42,182 nt of DNA from Xanthomonas pisi DSM 18956 (GTDB taxonomy: Bacteria > Pseudomonadota > Gammaproteobacteria > Xanthomonadales > Xanthomonadaceae): the NCBI RefSeq assembly GCF_001010415.1, contig NZ_JPLE01000067.1:1-42182 (forward strand), given 5' to 3'. Under the pieces are notes generated by a model. It searched no databases. It saw only the letters and a list, made by a program, of their open reading frames with translations, and had not been told where the DNA came from. Numbering within the stretch: the stretch's first letter is position 1; the number at the start of each line of letters is the position of its first letter. Below are positions 16,153 to 26,333 of this stretch, piece after piece. The position numbers and the translations under genes are program-made.

Positions 16153-17589
16153 TCAGCCACGCGAAGCCCGGTGTCCGCTCATTTCCTGCCCGGCATGCTT
16201 GTCGAAGCGCACATGCCACCAGGTGGCGCTGAGCGAAATCAGGCTGACCACGCAGAACGCGAGCGAAAAATCGCGTTGCGCCGGTTGGGTGTGATCGCCG
16301 GCCAGCATCGCCAGCTTGAGGATCATCGCGCCGGCGCACACGCCCACCGACAGCATCAACTGCTGCAAGGTGGTGTACAGGCTGCTGGCGCGGCTCATGC
16401 GCGCGCCGGGCACGTTTTCGTAGGCGATGGTGTTGTAGGCGGCGAACTGGAACGACATGAAGGCGCCGCAGCACAGCAGCAGGCCGAACATCAGCGCCGG
16501 CGGCCAGTCGGGCCGGAACAGCGCACACACCATGTACCCCAGGCTGGCCAGGATGCCGTTGCCGATCAGGCTATTGCGGTAGCCGAAACGGCGCAGCAAT
16601 TGCGGAGTGACGCTGCGCATCAGCAACGCACCGAGTGCGGTGGCCAGAATCAGCCGCCCGCTGTGCGCGGCGCTGAACCCGAAGCCGATCTGGAACAGCA
16701 ACGGCAGCAGGAACGGGTGCGCGCCCTGGGTGATGCGCATCAGCGCGCCACCGATCACCGACAGCCGGAACGAGTCGATGCGCAGCAGGGTCAGATCCAG
16801 CAGCGGCGCCGGGTGGTGACGTGCGTGCCACAGATATCCCACGGACGCGGCGGCGCCGATGGCCAGCAACCAACTGGCCATGCCGAGGCCGTCCTGCTGG
16901 CTGACCATTTCCAGGCCGAACAGCAGGCAGCCCAGCGCGGTGCCGCACAACACGAAGCCGCGCAGGTCGAAACGTGCCGGAGTGGTTTCGGTGGGAATTT
17001 CCGGGATGAAACGGCGTACCAGCAAAAAGCCGGCAATGCCGATCGGCACGTTGATGTAGAAGATCCAGCGCCAATCCAGATACGACACGAAAAAGCCGCC
17101 CAGCGGCGGGCCCAGCATCGGGCCGATGAAGGCGGGGACGAGCGTCCAGGCCATCGCCGACACCAGATGGCGGCGCTCCACGGTGCGCAGCAGGATCAGC
17201 CGTCCCAGCGGGGCCATCATCGCGCCGCCGGCGCCTTGCAGCACACGCGCTGCCACCATGGTGGGCAGGCTATCGGCCAGCGAACACAGGATCGAGCCGC
17301 CCACGAACACCCAGATCGAGGCGCTGAACACCCGGCGCAGGCCGAAGCGGTCGGCGATCGCGCCGCTGGCCGGAATCAGCACCGCCAGCGCCAGCAGGTA
17401 GCTGGTCATGGCGATGCTCATGGCAGGTGCGGCGACGCCGAAGTCGCGCGCCAGCGTCGGCAGCGCGGTCGCCAGCACCGTGGCGTCCATCTGCTCCATG
17501 AAAATGGCGCACGCCAGAATCAGTGAAATGATGCGGTAGTCGGGATAACGCGGCGGCGTCACGCCGGCCTCGGACACGCTGGAAGACAT
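16153..17589 (-). CDS. MFS multidrug exporter, DHA2 (EmrB/MdtD-like) family
   Basis: Proton-coupled exporter of 478 residues in the inner membrane, probably 13-14 helices. Helix 1 carries the DHA2 signature FMEQMDATVLATALPTLARDF (D35). The loop after helix 2 is ADRFGLRRVF, and the antiporter motif C appears as GPMLGPPLGGFFV. Start at 17589 (MSSSVSEAG) chosen because the upstream in-frame extension to 17706 is arginine-rich and unlike the family. Resembles MdtD/EmrB proteins; no adaptor or outer-membrane gene adjoins it, so it may act alone. Substrate unknown. Confidence 0.9.
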   Translation of the reverse strand: MSSSVSEAGVTPPRYPDYRIISLILACAIFMEQMDATVLATALPTLARDFGVAAPAMSIAMTSYLLALAVLIPASGAIADRFGLRRVFSASIWVFVGGSILCSLADSLPTMVAARVLQGAGGAMMAPLGRLILLRTVERRHLVSAMAWTLVPAFIGPMLGPPLGGFFVSYLDWRWIFYINVPIGIAGFLLVRRFIPEIPTETTPARFDLRGFVLCGTALGCLLFGLEMVSQQDGLGMASWLLAIGAAASVGYLWHARHHPAPLLDLTLLRIDSFRLSVIGGALMRITQGAHPFLLPLLFQIGFGFSAAHSGRLILATALGALLMRSVTPQLLRRFGYRNSLIGNGILASLGYMVCALFRPDWPPALMFGLLLCCGAFMSFQFAAYNTIAYENVPGARMSRASSLYTTLQQLMLSVGVCAGAMILKLAMLAGDHTQPAQRDFSLAFCVVSLISLSATWWHVRFDKHAGQEMSGHRASRG

Positions 17590-17969
17590 CGGACTCTCGG
17601 TTGCCGGGCCGTGCCCACGGCGCCTGACGGCGCTGGATCGGCCCGCGTCGCACGGTGTTGTGCGGCGCAACATACGCATTGTCCGCCGGTGTGGCGCGCG
17701 GTTCAAGCGCGTGGCGGCAACGCTGCGTGCGGTTGAGAGTGCGGTTGCGCGTTGGCGGGTGGGCGAGCCGCTGCGTGGCGTCGGCGCGGTGTGTCGGTCT
17801 TGGTGGCCTGATGAGGCGCGCTGGATCGCTGGCTGTTTGTCGCCGTGGTCCTGTTCTCAGGCGAAGAGAGCTGCCAGCGTTCGGGCGGTCGTGTGTAAGC
17901 GTGTATGGCGAAGCGAGCGTATTGCGTGAGGGCGATGTCGGGGGGCGAGGGGGGCAATGGTGGCGTCGT

Positions 17970-18015
17970 ACCCTCATCCGGCGCTACGCGCCACCTTCTC
18001 CCGGTGGGAGAAGGG
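17970..18015 (-). repeat. Two-hairpin intergenic element (copy 1)
   Basis: Hairpin one: GGCGC-TAC-GCGCC. Hairpin two: CCTTCTCCC-GGT-GGGAGAAGG (17993-18013, perfect nine-base arms). Upstream is CCCTCATCC. The same element occurs in the opposite orientation at 41859-41925. I recall this sequence type as frequent between genes in Xanthomonas; no transposase or coding capacity. Confidence 0.8.
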
Positions 18016-18055
18016 AAGTGATGTGCATGTCGATCGTGCCTCGCTCGCGAGCACT

Positions 18056-18265
18056 CAACACCCAGCACTCAACACCCAGCATCCAGCAGTACGCACCAAG
18101 CACCAAGTACCAAGCACCAAGTACCAAGCACCAAGTACCAAGCAGCAAGTGCCAAGCAGCAAGTGCCAAGCAGCAAGTGCAAAGCAGCAAGTGCAAAGCA
18201 GCAAGTGCAAAGCAGCAAGTGCAAAGCAGCAAGTGCCAAGCAGCAAGCACTACGCAATAAGCAGC
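18056..18265. repeat. Heptanucleotide tandem array, about 30 units
   Basis: Thirty consecutive 7-base units in perfect register. The best-conserved part is 18098-18251. Units alternate as pairs, making a 14-base super-period: AAGCACC/AAGTACC three times, AAGCAGC/AAGTGCC twice, AAGCAGC/AAGTGCA four times, then AAGCAGC/AAGTGCC again. Units at both ends are degenerate. The array stops 13 bases from the stop codon of the HD-GYP gene. Confidence 0.95.
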
Positions 18266-18278
18266 GTAAAGCGCTGGA

Positions 18279-19271
<993 letters not shown>

Positions 19272-19305
19272 GGGGAGTCCTTGCCGACGGCACGGGAGAG
19301 CGCCG

Positions 19306-22300
19306 TCAGCGTGGGTGGGTGGCCTGCCAGTCGTGCAGGGTGGCCTGGGCACGGCGGAAGTCGAAATCTTCCACGGCGCGTTGCAGCTCTTCCTGCAACG
19401 TCGGTGGCAGGTGCGGTGCGCACGTCAGCAGCGCCTGGTCGATCTTGTCGGCGTCGTCGGTGGACAGGGCGGCCTCCAGGATCTGCAGGCTGTTGGCGTC
19501 CAGTGCGACATCGTCGTCGTTGGCTGCCGTGGTGGCTTGGTCGTGTTGCAAAAAAGCGCCAATCGCCTCGGCGGTGCGTTGCATGACGTTCTTGAGCGCG
19601 ATCAACGAGGCAGTGATGTCGTGACCGTCTTCGATGCGCGTTTCCAGATCGCTTGCCGCCCCGGCCAGTGCCGGCAGCGCCAGCGAACCCGCCGCACCGC
19701 GCAACTTGTGCGCCATGGCGCCGATGGCCGGCAGTTCGTTGCGGCGCAGATGTTCGGCCGCGACCTCGGCCGGGTCCGGATTGTCGCGCAGCAGCTTGCT
19801 CAGGTAACGCGCGTACGGCTCGCGCTCGCGCCACAGGCTGCGCGCGCGTGCAGCGTCCAGCAGCTCGGGGTTGTCGTGCTGCCACTCCGGGCCATTGGCC
19901 AGGTTGGTTTCGTGCGGCAGCGAGGGAACGCGCTTGATCCCGGGATGCATGAAGTGACGAATCGCGGTGACCAGTTCCTCGACGTTGAATGGCTTGGCGA
20001 TGAAACCGTTCATGCCTGCTTCCAGCGCTTTTTCCTGTTGCGGGCGGAACGCGCCGGCGGTCAGCGCGATCACCGGCAGGCTGGCCAGGGCAGGGATCTG
20101 CCGTAGCCGCCGGGTGGCTTCGTAGCCATCCACTACCGGCATCTGCACATCCATCAACACCAGGTGGAACAGATCCGGCGCGCGCTTGAGGGTGTTGACC
20201 GCCTGCTCGCCATCGTGGGCGACGGTGACCATGGCGCCTTCGCCCTCGAGAATGCGCTGCGCCACTTCGCAGTTGATTTCGCTGTCGTCGACCAGCAACA
20301 GGTGCGTGCCTTCCAGCCGTCGGCTCACGAAGGTCGGCGTGACCGGGCGCGCGCCCGGGCGCTCGTCGACCAATTGCTCCACCAGACGATGCAGTGCGGC
20401 GCTGGTCACCGGCTTGGTCATCACCGCGTCCAGATCCTGTTGTTCGGGATGCTGCTCCAGCAGCCGCCGCTCGTAGGCGGTGACCATCACGATCACCGGA
20501 TGCGGGCCAGGGGCGGCACGTGCGCGGATTTGCCGGGCGATCGCCACACCGTCGATGTCGGGCATGCGCCAGTCGAGCAGGAAGATGTCGTAGGGCTCGC
20601 TGGCCTGTTCGATCGCGGCCAGCGCGGCCTGGCCGCTGGCCACTGCGTCCACGCGCCAGCCCAGGTCGGTGGTGATGCGCACCAGATTGCTGAGCGCGGC
20701 ATCGTGGTCGTCGGCGATCAGCACGCGCGGCATCGCTTCGGGCGGTAGCGCAGGCAGGTCCTGCTGCGTGTTGGGTGGCGCGGCTTTTTCCAGGGTCACC
20801 ACGAAATAGAACTCGCTGCCGCGGCCGGGCACGCTTTCCACTTCCAGCTCGCCGCCCATCAGTTCGATCAGGCGTCGGCTGATGGTCAGCCCCAGCCCGC
20901 TGCCGCCATAGCGCCGGCTGGTAGAGGTATCGGCCTGCAGAAACGGCGAGAAGATCAGGCTCTGCTTTTCCTTGGAAATGCCGATGCCGGTATCGCGCAC
21001 CGAGAACAACAGCTTGATCCTGTTCGGATCGCCGCTGGGGAAGCGCCGTACCGACAGCACCACTTCGCCCTGCTCGGTGAACTTGATCGCGTTGCCGACC
21101 AGATTGACCAGCACCTGGTTGATCCGCAGCGCATCGCCCAACAGCCAGCGGCTGTCGCGCGGCAACGGCTCGACGATCATCTCCACCGGTTTGGCGCTGA
21201 GCGAGGAGCGCATCAGGTCGGCGATGTTGTCGAACAATTGATTGAGATCGAACGGTGCGCGTTCCAGATCGATGCGCCCGGCCTCGATCTTGGAAAAGTC
21301 CAGGATGTCGTTGATGATTTCCAGCAAGGTGCGTGCGGAGCGGTCGATCTTGGTGACCATGTCCTGCGCCGCGCCAGGCAGCTCGCTGCGCTGAAGCAGG
21401 TACAGCATGCCCAGGATGGCGTTCATCGGGGTGCGGATTTCGTGGCTCATGTTGGCCAGGAAATCGGACTTGGACTGATTGGCGCTCTTGGCCGCATCCA
21501 TCGCCAGACGCAGCTGTTGTTCGTGCATCTTCTGCTCGGTGAGATCCACCGCAACGCCGAGGTAACCGATCACCTGATCGTTGTCGTCGCGCAGCGTGCT
21601 CAAGGTCAGCAGCACCGGCAGGCGGCGACCGTCGTGACCGACATAGGTCCACTCGCTGGTGTCGCTGCGGCCCAGGCTGGTGAGGGCGGCCACCGCTTCC
21701 AGCGTGTGCGCCACCGGCACCCCGGTCTGTTCGGACAGCAGGTGCGCGCGTTCCTGCAGTTCCTCCGGTTCGACGAACTGGCTGGCCTTGCGCCGACCGA
21801 TCACGTCCTCTGCGTGATAGCCGAGCAGCTTTTCTGCGGCGCGATTGAACAGCGTGACAAAGCCGCTGGAATCGGTGGCGATGATGGCGTACCCGGCATG
21901 CGCCAGGATCGCGCGCTGCAAGACCGAGAACTTCACCAGTTCGCTGGTGCGCTCGGCTACCTGATGTTCGAGCGAGGCATTGAGGTCGAGGATGCGTTGA
22001 TGCGAGCGCACCCGCTCGGAAATGTCGCGGAAAAAATGCGAGTGCCCGCTGAGCGTGCCATCCGGTTCGATGATCGGCGCCTTGCTCGCCAGCACATGCA
22101 CGTGGTGACCATCGCGGTGCCGCATGCTCTGCGCGGCCGAGGCATTGGCCGGGAATGCGTCATCGGCGTGGTCGATGCGCGGTATCGCATACGGTTGCGG
22201 CGACAGCAGCAGGGTCAGGTCCTGGTCGATCGCATCCTCGGCGGTGTAACCGAACATCGCTTCTGCGGCGGGGTTCCAGTGCGTGATGCGGCCATCGGGG

Positions 22301-23400
22301 GTTTCGGCCACGATGGCTTCGCTGGAATGGCTGACCAGTGCGGCCAGCTCCATCTGCTTGCGCAATACTTCTTCGCGGCGCAGCCCGTTGCTGAAGTACA
22401 GCCCCAGCAACGCGGCAAACAAGGCGGACGCTGCCATGACCAGGCTGCCTACCAGCCATGGCGAGGTCTGGTTGAGCGATGCCACAAAGCTGGCGGTGGG
22501 GTGGGCGGTGATGATCCAGGTGCGCCCATAGATGGGCAACTGTTGCACCACCGGCCGCCAGCGCGCGCTGGCGGCGGCCGGGGTGCCGCTGCGGTAGAAG
22601 TTATGCGTGGGCTCGTTGCGGTCGGACAGGTCCAGCGCCACGTCGTCGCGCTCGCCCAACGCGCTTCGCACCATCTGCTCGACGCTGAAAGGCGCGTACA
22701 CCCAGCCGTTGGTGGCGGCCATGCGCTGCTGTGGCGTCTGCAACGGCATACCTTCGCGATACACCGGCAGCAACACCAGAAAGCCGCTCTCGCTGGGCAC
22801 GCGATAGCCCGACAGCGACACCGGCGAGGTCATGATCGGCTCGCCGCTGCGCGCGGCCTGCAATGCGGCGGCGCGACGGCGCGGCTCGGATGCGATGTCC
22901 AGACCGATGGGGCGGTTGCCCGACGACTCCGGTTCGAAGTACAGCACGATGTAGCGTTCGCCATCCCACGGTGCCAGCAGGCGGCGATGGATATCCGGCG
23001 CACCGTCGGCGCGCGCGGTCTGCAGGAACGCCTCCTCGTCGGCAGGCGCGACCCGATGGATATAGCCGTAACCCAGGACGCCGGGAAACTCGCGTGCGTA
23101 ATCGCGCGAGCGGCTGTACAGGGTAAAGCGTTCTCGACTGATGACCTCGCTGCCGGCGCCGATCACCGCACCGCGCGCGCCGCGCAAGCCGTGCTCGAAG
23201 GTGTACATGCGTTCGCTGACGTTGCGCGCCAGGGCTCGCACGACATACTGGAAGCGTTGCTCGCGCTCGAGCTCGTTATGCCGCTGCAGCCAGACACCGG
23301 TCACGATGGCGGCAATCAAACCTGCGGTAAGGATCAGCAGTGCGCTGATAAAGGCGCGGCGCCCGTATTTCCTGCGCAGATCCCAGCGGCCATTCGGCAT
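19306..23400 (-). CDS. Membrane hybrid sensor histidine kinase, CHASE-PAS-PAS-HisKA-HATPase-REC-REC-HPt
   Basis: Unorthodox sensor kinase of 1,364 residues. TM1 is about 16-37, a periplasmic CHASE-type sensor about 65-290 (FPGVLGYGYIHRV; YIVLYFEPESSGNRPIGLDI) and TM2 about 315-336. Two PAS-like domains follow (about 350-460 and 495-620). HisKA has phospho-acceptor H653 (MSHEIRTP). The ATPase has N-box NAIKF near 770, DTGIGIS near 803 and GSGLGL near 833. Receiver 1 D943 (LLDWRMP), receiver 2 D1084 (LMDVQMP), HPt H1231 (MAHKLRG). Beyond the HPt an ~80-residue helical tail (about 1285-1364) is unassigned. AAGGAA precedes the ATG. The HPt probably passes phosphate to D53 of the HD-GYP protein encoded next. 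CHASE domains in other proteins sense small molecules such as cytokinin-like compounds; the ligand here is unknown. Confidence 0.94.
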   Translation of the reverse strand: MPNGRWDLRRKYGRRAFISALLILTAGLIAAIVTGVWLQRHNELEREQRFQYVVRALARNVSERMYTFEHGLRGARGAVIGAGSEVISRERFTLYSRSRDYAREFPGVLGYGYIHRVAPADEEAFLQTARADGAPDIHRRLLAPWDGERYIVLYFEPESSGNRPIGLDIASEPRRRAAALQAARSGEPIMTSPVSLSGYRVPSESGFLVLLPVYREGMPLQTPQQRMAATNGWVYAPFSVEQMVRSALGERDDVALDLSDRNEPTHNFYRSGTPAAASARWRPVVQQLPIYGRTWIITAHPTASFVASLNQTSPWLVGSLVMAASALFAALLGLYFSNGLRREEVLRKQMELAALVSHSSEAIVAETPDGRITHWNPAAEAMFGYTAEDAIDQDLTLLLSPQPYAIPRIDHADDAFPANASAAQSMRHRDGHHVHVLASKAPIIEPDGTLSGHSHFFRDISERVRSHQRILDLNASLEHQVAERTSELVKFSVLQRAILAHAGYAIIATDSSGFVTLFNRAAEKLLGYHAEDVIGRRKASQFVEPEELQERAHLLSEQTGVPVAHTLEAVAALTSLGRSDTSEWTYVGHDGRRLPVLLTLSTLRDDNDQVIGYLGVAVDLTEQKMHEQQLRLAMDAAKSANQSKSDFLANMSHEIRTPMNAILGMLYLLQRSELPGAAQDMVTKIDRSARTLLEIINDILDFSKIEAGRIDLERAPFDLNQLFDNIADLMRSSLSAKPVEMIVEPLPRDSRWLLGDALRINQVLVNLVGNAIKFTEQGEVVLSVRRFPSGDPNRIKLLFSVRDTGIGISKEKQSLIFSPFLQADTSTSRRYGGSGLGLTISRRLIELMGGELEVESVPGRGSEFYFVVTLEKAAPPNTQQDLPALPPEAMPRVLIADDHDAALSNLVRITTDLGWRVDAVASGQAALAAIEQASEPYDIFLLDWRMPDIDGVAIARQIRARAAPGPHPVIVMVTAYERRLLEQHPEQQDLDAVMTKPVTSAALHRLVEQLVDERPGARPVTPTFVSRRLEGTHLLLVDDSEINCEVAQRILEGEGAMVTVAHDGEQAVNTLKRAPDLFHLVLMDVQMPVVDGYEATRRLRQIPALASLPVIALTAGAFRPQQEKALEAGMNGFIAKPFNVEELVTAIRHFMHPGIKRVPSLPHETNLANGPEWQHDNPELLDAARARSLWREREPYARYLSKLLRDNPDPAEVAAEHLRRNELPAIGAMAHKLRGAAGSLALPALAGAASDLETRIEDGHDITASLIALKNVMQRTAEAIGAFLQHDQATTAANDDDVALDANSLQILEAALSTDDADKIDQALLTCAPHLPPTLQEELQRAVEDFDFRRAQATLHDWQATHPR

Positions 23401-23551
23401 CTTCGTTCCTTCGCCTTGCCTGTTGCGTGCCCAGTGTGCTGGCCGACGGCAACGTCGACCTCGTGGTACCGCCTGACGATCATCCGGCTGCGTGCAGTGT
23501 CCCCGGTCGCTGCATGCTGGCCTGTTGGGCGATCAACGTCATTTCAATGCA

Positions 23552-24856
23552 TCAGAACGATAGCCAGATCGATAATGCGTGAAGGGAAAGGCCGATCAAT
23601 CCACCGACCAAGGTCCCGTTGAAGCGAATGTATTGCAGATCGCGTCCCACACCCAATTCCAATTGTTCGACGAGGTGACGTTCGTCCCAACTTTTCACTG
23701 TCGATGCAATATGGTCGGTCACCGATGCACGCAGCCGCGTGGTGAGTTTGTCGGCTGCCTGCAGCATATGCTGGTTGAGTGCGTCACGCAGCGACGGATC
23801 CTGCGCCAAGGCCTGGCCGAGCGATTGCATGGAGCGCTCCATGTGCGCGGCCATCGACGAGTCCTCACGTGCCAGATCGTTGCGCAGCGCATCGCGGATC
23901 TCGCCCCACAGGCCCTGCACGTATTCCTGCAGCGCGGGATGTTCGATCGCACGTTGCTTGAGTTCTTCGACGCGCGCAGCCATGTCCGGCTCGTCGCGCA
24001 GGCGCGCGATATAGCGTTGCAGCCACGCTTCATAGTCGAGCCTGATTGGATGCTCGGGCGTCTTGAGGATGTCCTGCAGTTCTTCGATGGCCGCACGCGC
24101 CATGCGGTCGGCCAGGCTGTCGCCGATCTCCTCGATCGGCTTGACCCAGTTCACCGTGCCGACCAGCTTGGGCCACTCGCGGCGCGCGTATCGCACGATC
24201 AATGCGGACGCGCGCGTCTTGACCTGTTCCTGGTCCAGCCATTCGCCCAACCGCAGCAGCACTTCGTCCAGCAACTTCTGATGGCGCCCGTCGGTGGTCA
24301 GCAAGGCCAACACATCGCCGACGGTGGCGGCCGCATTCCATTTGCGCAGGCGATCGACCACGAAGCGCTGGATGGCGCGGCGTACCGCGGCTTCGTCCAG
24401 CAGCTCCAGCGCCTGCAACATCCAGCCGCGCGCCATCTGCGCGAGCATGCGCGCCTGCTCGGGCTTGGCCAGCCATTCGCCGAGGCGGGTGGCTGGGTCG
24501 AACACGCGCAGCTTTTCCATCAACGCAGCCGGGGCGAGGAACTGGTCGCGCACGAACACCGCCAATCCGTCGGCCAGCCGTTCCTTGCCGCGCGGCAGGA
24601 TGGCGGTATGCGGGATCGGTAGTCCCATCGGGCGGCGAAACAGCGCCACCACCGCAAACCAGTCAGCCAGGGCGCCCACGGTGGCCGCCTCGCAGAAGGC
24701 CGACACCCACGCCCAGATGCCTTGCTCGCCCATCAGGTGACTGACCACGAAGCCGGCGAACATCGCCAGCAGCAAGGCCACCGCCAGCAGTTTCATGCGC
24801 TGCAGCTGGGCGCGACGGGGATCGATGGGGCGGGGAGTGCCGAGACTGGGTTCCAT
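23552..24856 (-). CDS. DUF445-family inner-membrane protein (YjiN-like)
   Basis: Protein of 434 residues of unknown function. An N-terminal hydrophobic segment (about 21-43, LLAVALLLAMFAGFVVSHLM) is followed by the conserved EAATVGALADWFAVVALFRRPMGLPIPHTAILPRGKERLADGL motif region of DUF445 proteins (about 56-100). A long, charged, mostly helical middle follows, then a C-terminal hydrophobic segment (GTLVGGLIGLSLHALSIWL), so both ends are probably anchored in the inner membrane. It is a single-gene unit on the minus strand, 151 bases from the kinase start. No regulatory site was recognised. Confidence 0.9.
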   Translation of the reverse strand: MEPSLGTPRPIDPRRAQLQRMKLLAVALLLAMFAGFVVSHLMGEQGIWAWVSAFCEAATVGALADWFAVVALFRRPMGLPIPHTAILPRGKERLADGLAVFVRDQFLAPAALMEKLRVFDPATRLGEWLAKPEQARMLAQMARGWMLQALELLDEAAVRRAIQRFVVDRLRKWNAAATVGDVLALLTTDGRHQKLLDEVLLRLGEWLDQEQVKTRASALIVRYARREWPKLVGTVNWVKPIEEIGDSLADRMARAAIEELQDILKTPEHPIRLDYEAWLQRYIARLRDEPDMAARVEELKQRAIEHPALQEYVQGLWGEIRDALRNDLAREDSSMAAHMERSMQSLGQALAQDPSLRDALNQHMLQAADKLTTRLRASVTDHIASTVKSWDERHLVEQLELGVGRDLQYIRFNGTLVGGLIGLSLHALSIWLSF

Positions 24857-24955
24857 CCGCGAAGTGTACCCAGTCGTTTGACCAAGGCATGTCCACGGCA
24901 GATGGGGCCGTCGCGCGCGGTGGGTGGTGGCCGAGCGTTCCGTGCCTGTGCTCCA

Positions 24956-25241
24956 GCTGCGCTTGTGCCGGGGCGATCACGAGACTCTTGCGGTTGTAGG
25001 AGCGCACCCGGGCGCGAGGGGCTGTATCGGGCCGGCCTGTCGCGCCCGGGTGCGCTCCTACGGGGTGCGGTTGGCCGGCGGGGGGCCTCAACCGCGCAGA
25101 TGTCATCGCTGCGCTTGTGCCGGGGCGATCACGAGACTCTTGCGGTTGTAGGAGCGCACCCGGGCGCGAGGGGCTGTGTCGGGACGGCCTGTCGCGCCCG
25201 GGTGCGCTCCTACGGGATGCGGTTGGCCGGCGGGCGCCCGA
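24956..25241. repeat. Tandem pair of REP-like inverted-repeat elements, 152-base period
   Basis: Two near-identical copies begin at 24956 and 25108. Each contains an inverted repeat of about 22 bases per arm, starting GTAGGAGCGCACCCGGGCGC and ending with its complement, around a short variable loop. The flanks (GCGCTTGTGCCGGGGCGATC before, GGTTGGCCGGCGGG after) are duplicated too. The unit abuts the stop codon of the ParB-like gene. A single half-element of the same family lies at 35354-35375. The elements fill most of the 385-base gap 24857-25241; 24857-24950 shows nothing recognisable. Confidence 0.9.
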
Positions 25242-26096
25242 TCAGCCGCGCAGGCGCTCCAGCTGCGCTTGCAATGCGGTCACCTTGGCCTGCAGCGCGG
25301 CGTTTTCGTTTTCAAGTTCGGCGACGCGGCGCTGCAGGGCCTTGACGTCGCGGCGCTCGGCTTCGCCGCCTTCGGCCTCGTCGGGCTTGGGTTTGCGCTT
25401 GGCGTCGCGCACGCGCTTGGCGGCCTGCTTGAGTTCGGCCTTGCCGGCCTGCGCGGCGGCGCGTTGCTCGTCTTCCGACAAGGTGGCCACGGCGGCCGCA
25501 GCACTGATCGAGATCTCGCCGGCCTTCACTGCCTGCACCACTTCCGGCGCAGCCTGTTTGTGGATGCGCTCGATCATCACCACCTGGTTGCTGCTCAGGC
25601 GCGCTTCGCGTGCCAGCTCGGCGCGGCTTACCGGGGTGGAGGTTTCTTCCCACGGTGGGCTGTCGGTATCGTCGGTCGCACGGGCGGCGCTGTCATCCAG
25701 GCCGGTGTCGGCTTGTTCGTCGTCCACCACCGGCGCCTCGGCGGCGGCATCGGCGTCGCGCTGGCTGCGCTGGCGTGCGGCCAGGATCTCGCGCTTGCGC
25801 AGCGCCAGCACGCCGCGCTGGAAGTCCGACACGCTGCGCCGGCCAAGATGCTGTTCGATCATCCACAGGTGCACATCCTGCATCGAGGTAAAGCGCGGGT
25901 TCTGCACGGTCTGGAACGGCAGCCCGTGCTTTTGACAGATGCCGTAGCGGTTGTGGCCGTCCACCAGCACATCGCCCCACAACACCAAGGCATCGCGGCA
26001 GCCCTCGGCCAGCAGGCTGCGCTCCAGCGCCTCGTGCTCGTCAGGTGTCAGCGGGTCGATGTAGGCCTTGAGTTCTTCTTTGACAACGAGGTTCAT
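25242..26096 (-). CDS. ParB-like (ParB/Srx fold) protein with coiled-coil tail, orphan
   Basis: Protein of 284 residues. Residues about 5-65 match the ParB/sulfiredoxin-type fold (LVLWGDVLVDGHNRYGICQKHGLPF, with the DGHNR motif). Residues 75-110 resemble the following ParB helical region (LWMIEQHLGRRSVSDFQRGVLAL). An acidic linker (about 115-150) follows, then a second helix-turn-helix-like segment (158-178, RAELAREARLSSNQVVMIERI). The C-terminal 249-283 is a strongly predicted leucine-zipper coiled coil. Such proteins are often labelled plasmid replication/partition-related, but there is no ParA or plasmid gene here. A start at 26129 adds 11 residues and cannot be excluded. The protein may be a DNA-binding regulator or, given the Srx-like fold, an NTP-using enzyme. 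Confidence 0.85.
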   Translation of the reverse strand: MNLVVKEELKAYIDPLTPDEHEALERSLLAEGCRDALVLWGDVLVDGHNRYGICQKHGLPFQTVQNPRFTSMQDVHLWMIEQHLGRRSVSDFQRGVLALRKREILAARQRSQRDADAAAEAPVVDDEQADTGLDDSAARATDDTDSPPWEETSTPVSRAELAREARLSSNQVVMIERIHKQAAPEVVQAVKAGEISISAAAAVATLSEDEQRAAAQAGKAELKQAAKRVRDAKRKPKPDEAEGGEAERRDVKALQRRVAELENENAALQAKVTALQAQLERLRG

Positions 26097-26333
26097 GGGG
26101 CAACTGCGGGGGGAGTACGGGGCCGGCATTGTAGAGAGCCTGCTCCGGCTTTGCGCGCTTGACGTGGTACCCGCGCCCGTGACACGCGAGCGACGTCGGG
26201 CGCGGCCTCAACGCGCCGCGGTAGGCCGGCATCAGCAGGTCGGCGCGTGCGCCGGGAGCCAGTGCGACGCGGCCATGCGGTCTCGGTCATGGGCCGCCTG
26301 GCACCGGCTGCAGCGCACTCCTGCCTGTCGCCG

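Larger units (their letters stand above)
17590..18278. other. 689-base gene-free stretch
   Basis: Between the divergent-facing MFS start and the end of the HD-GYP gene. From 17590 to 17969 I see nothing beyond GC-rich DNA with open frames of arginine- and cysteine-rich, non-protein-like composition. A two-hairpin dispersed element follows at 17970-18015, then the heptamer array at 18056-18265. Confidence 0.7.

Noticed and set aside
18056..18265. CRISPR array
   Set aside because: Units are 7 bases and contiguous, without spacers, and no cas gene is present.
24956..25220. Insertion sequence ends
   Set aside because: The inverted repeats are 22-base palindromic hairpins with a short loop and no transposase between or beside them; a REP-like element fits better.
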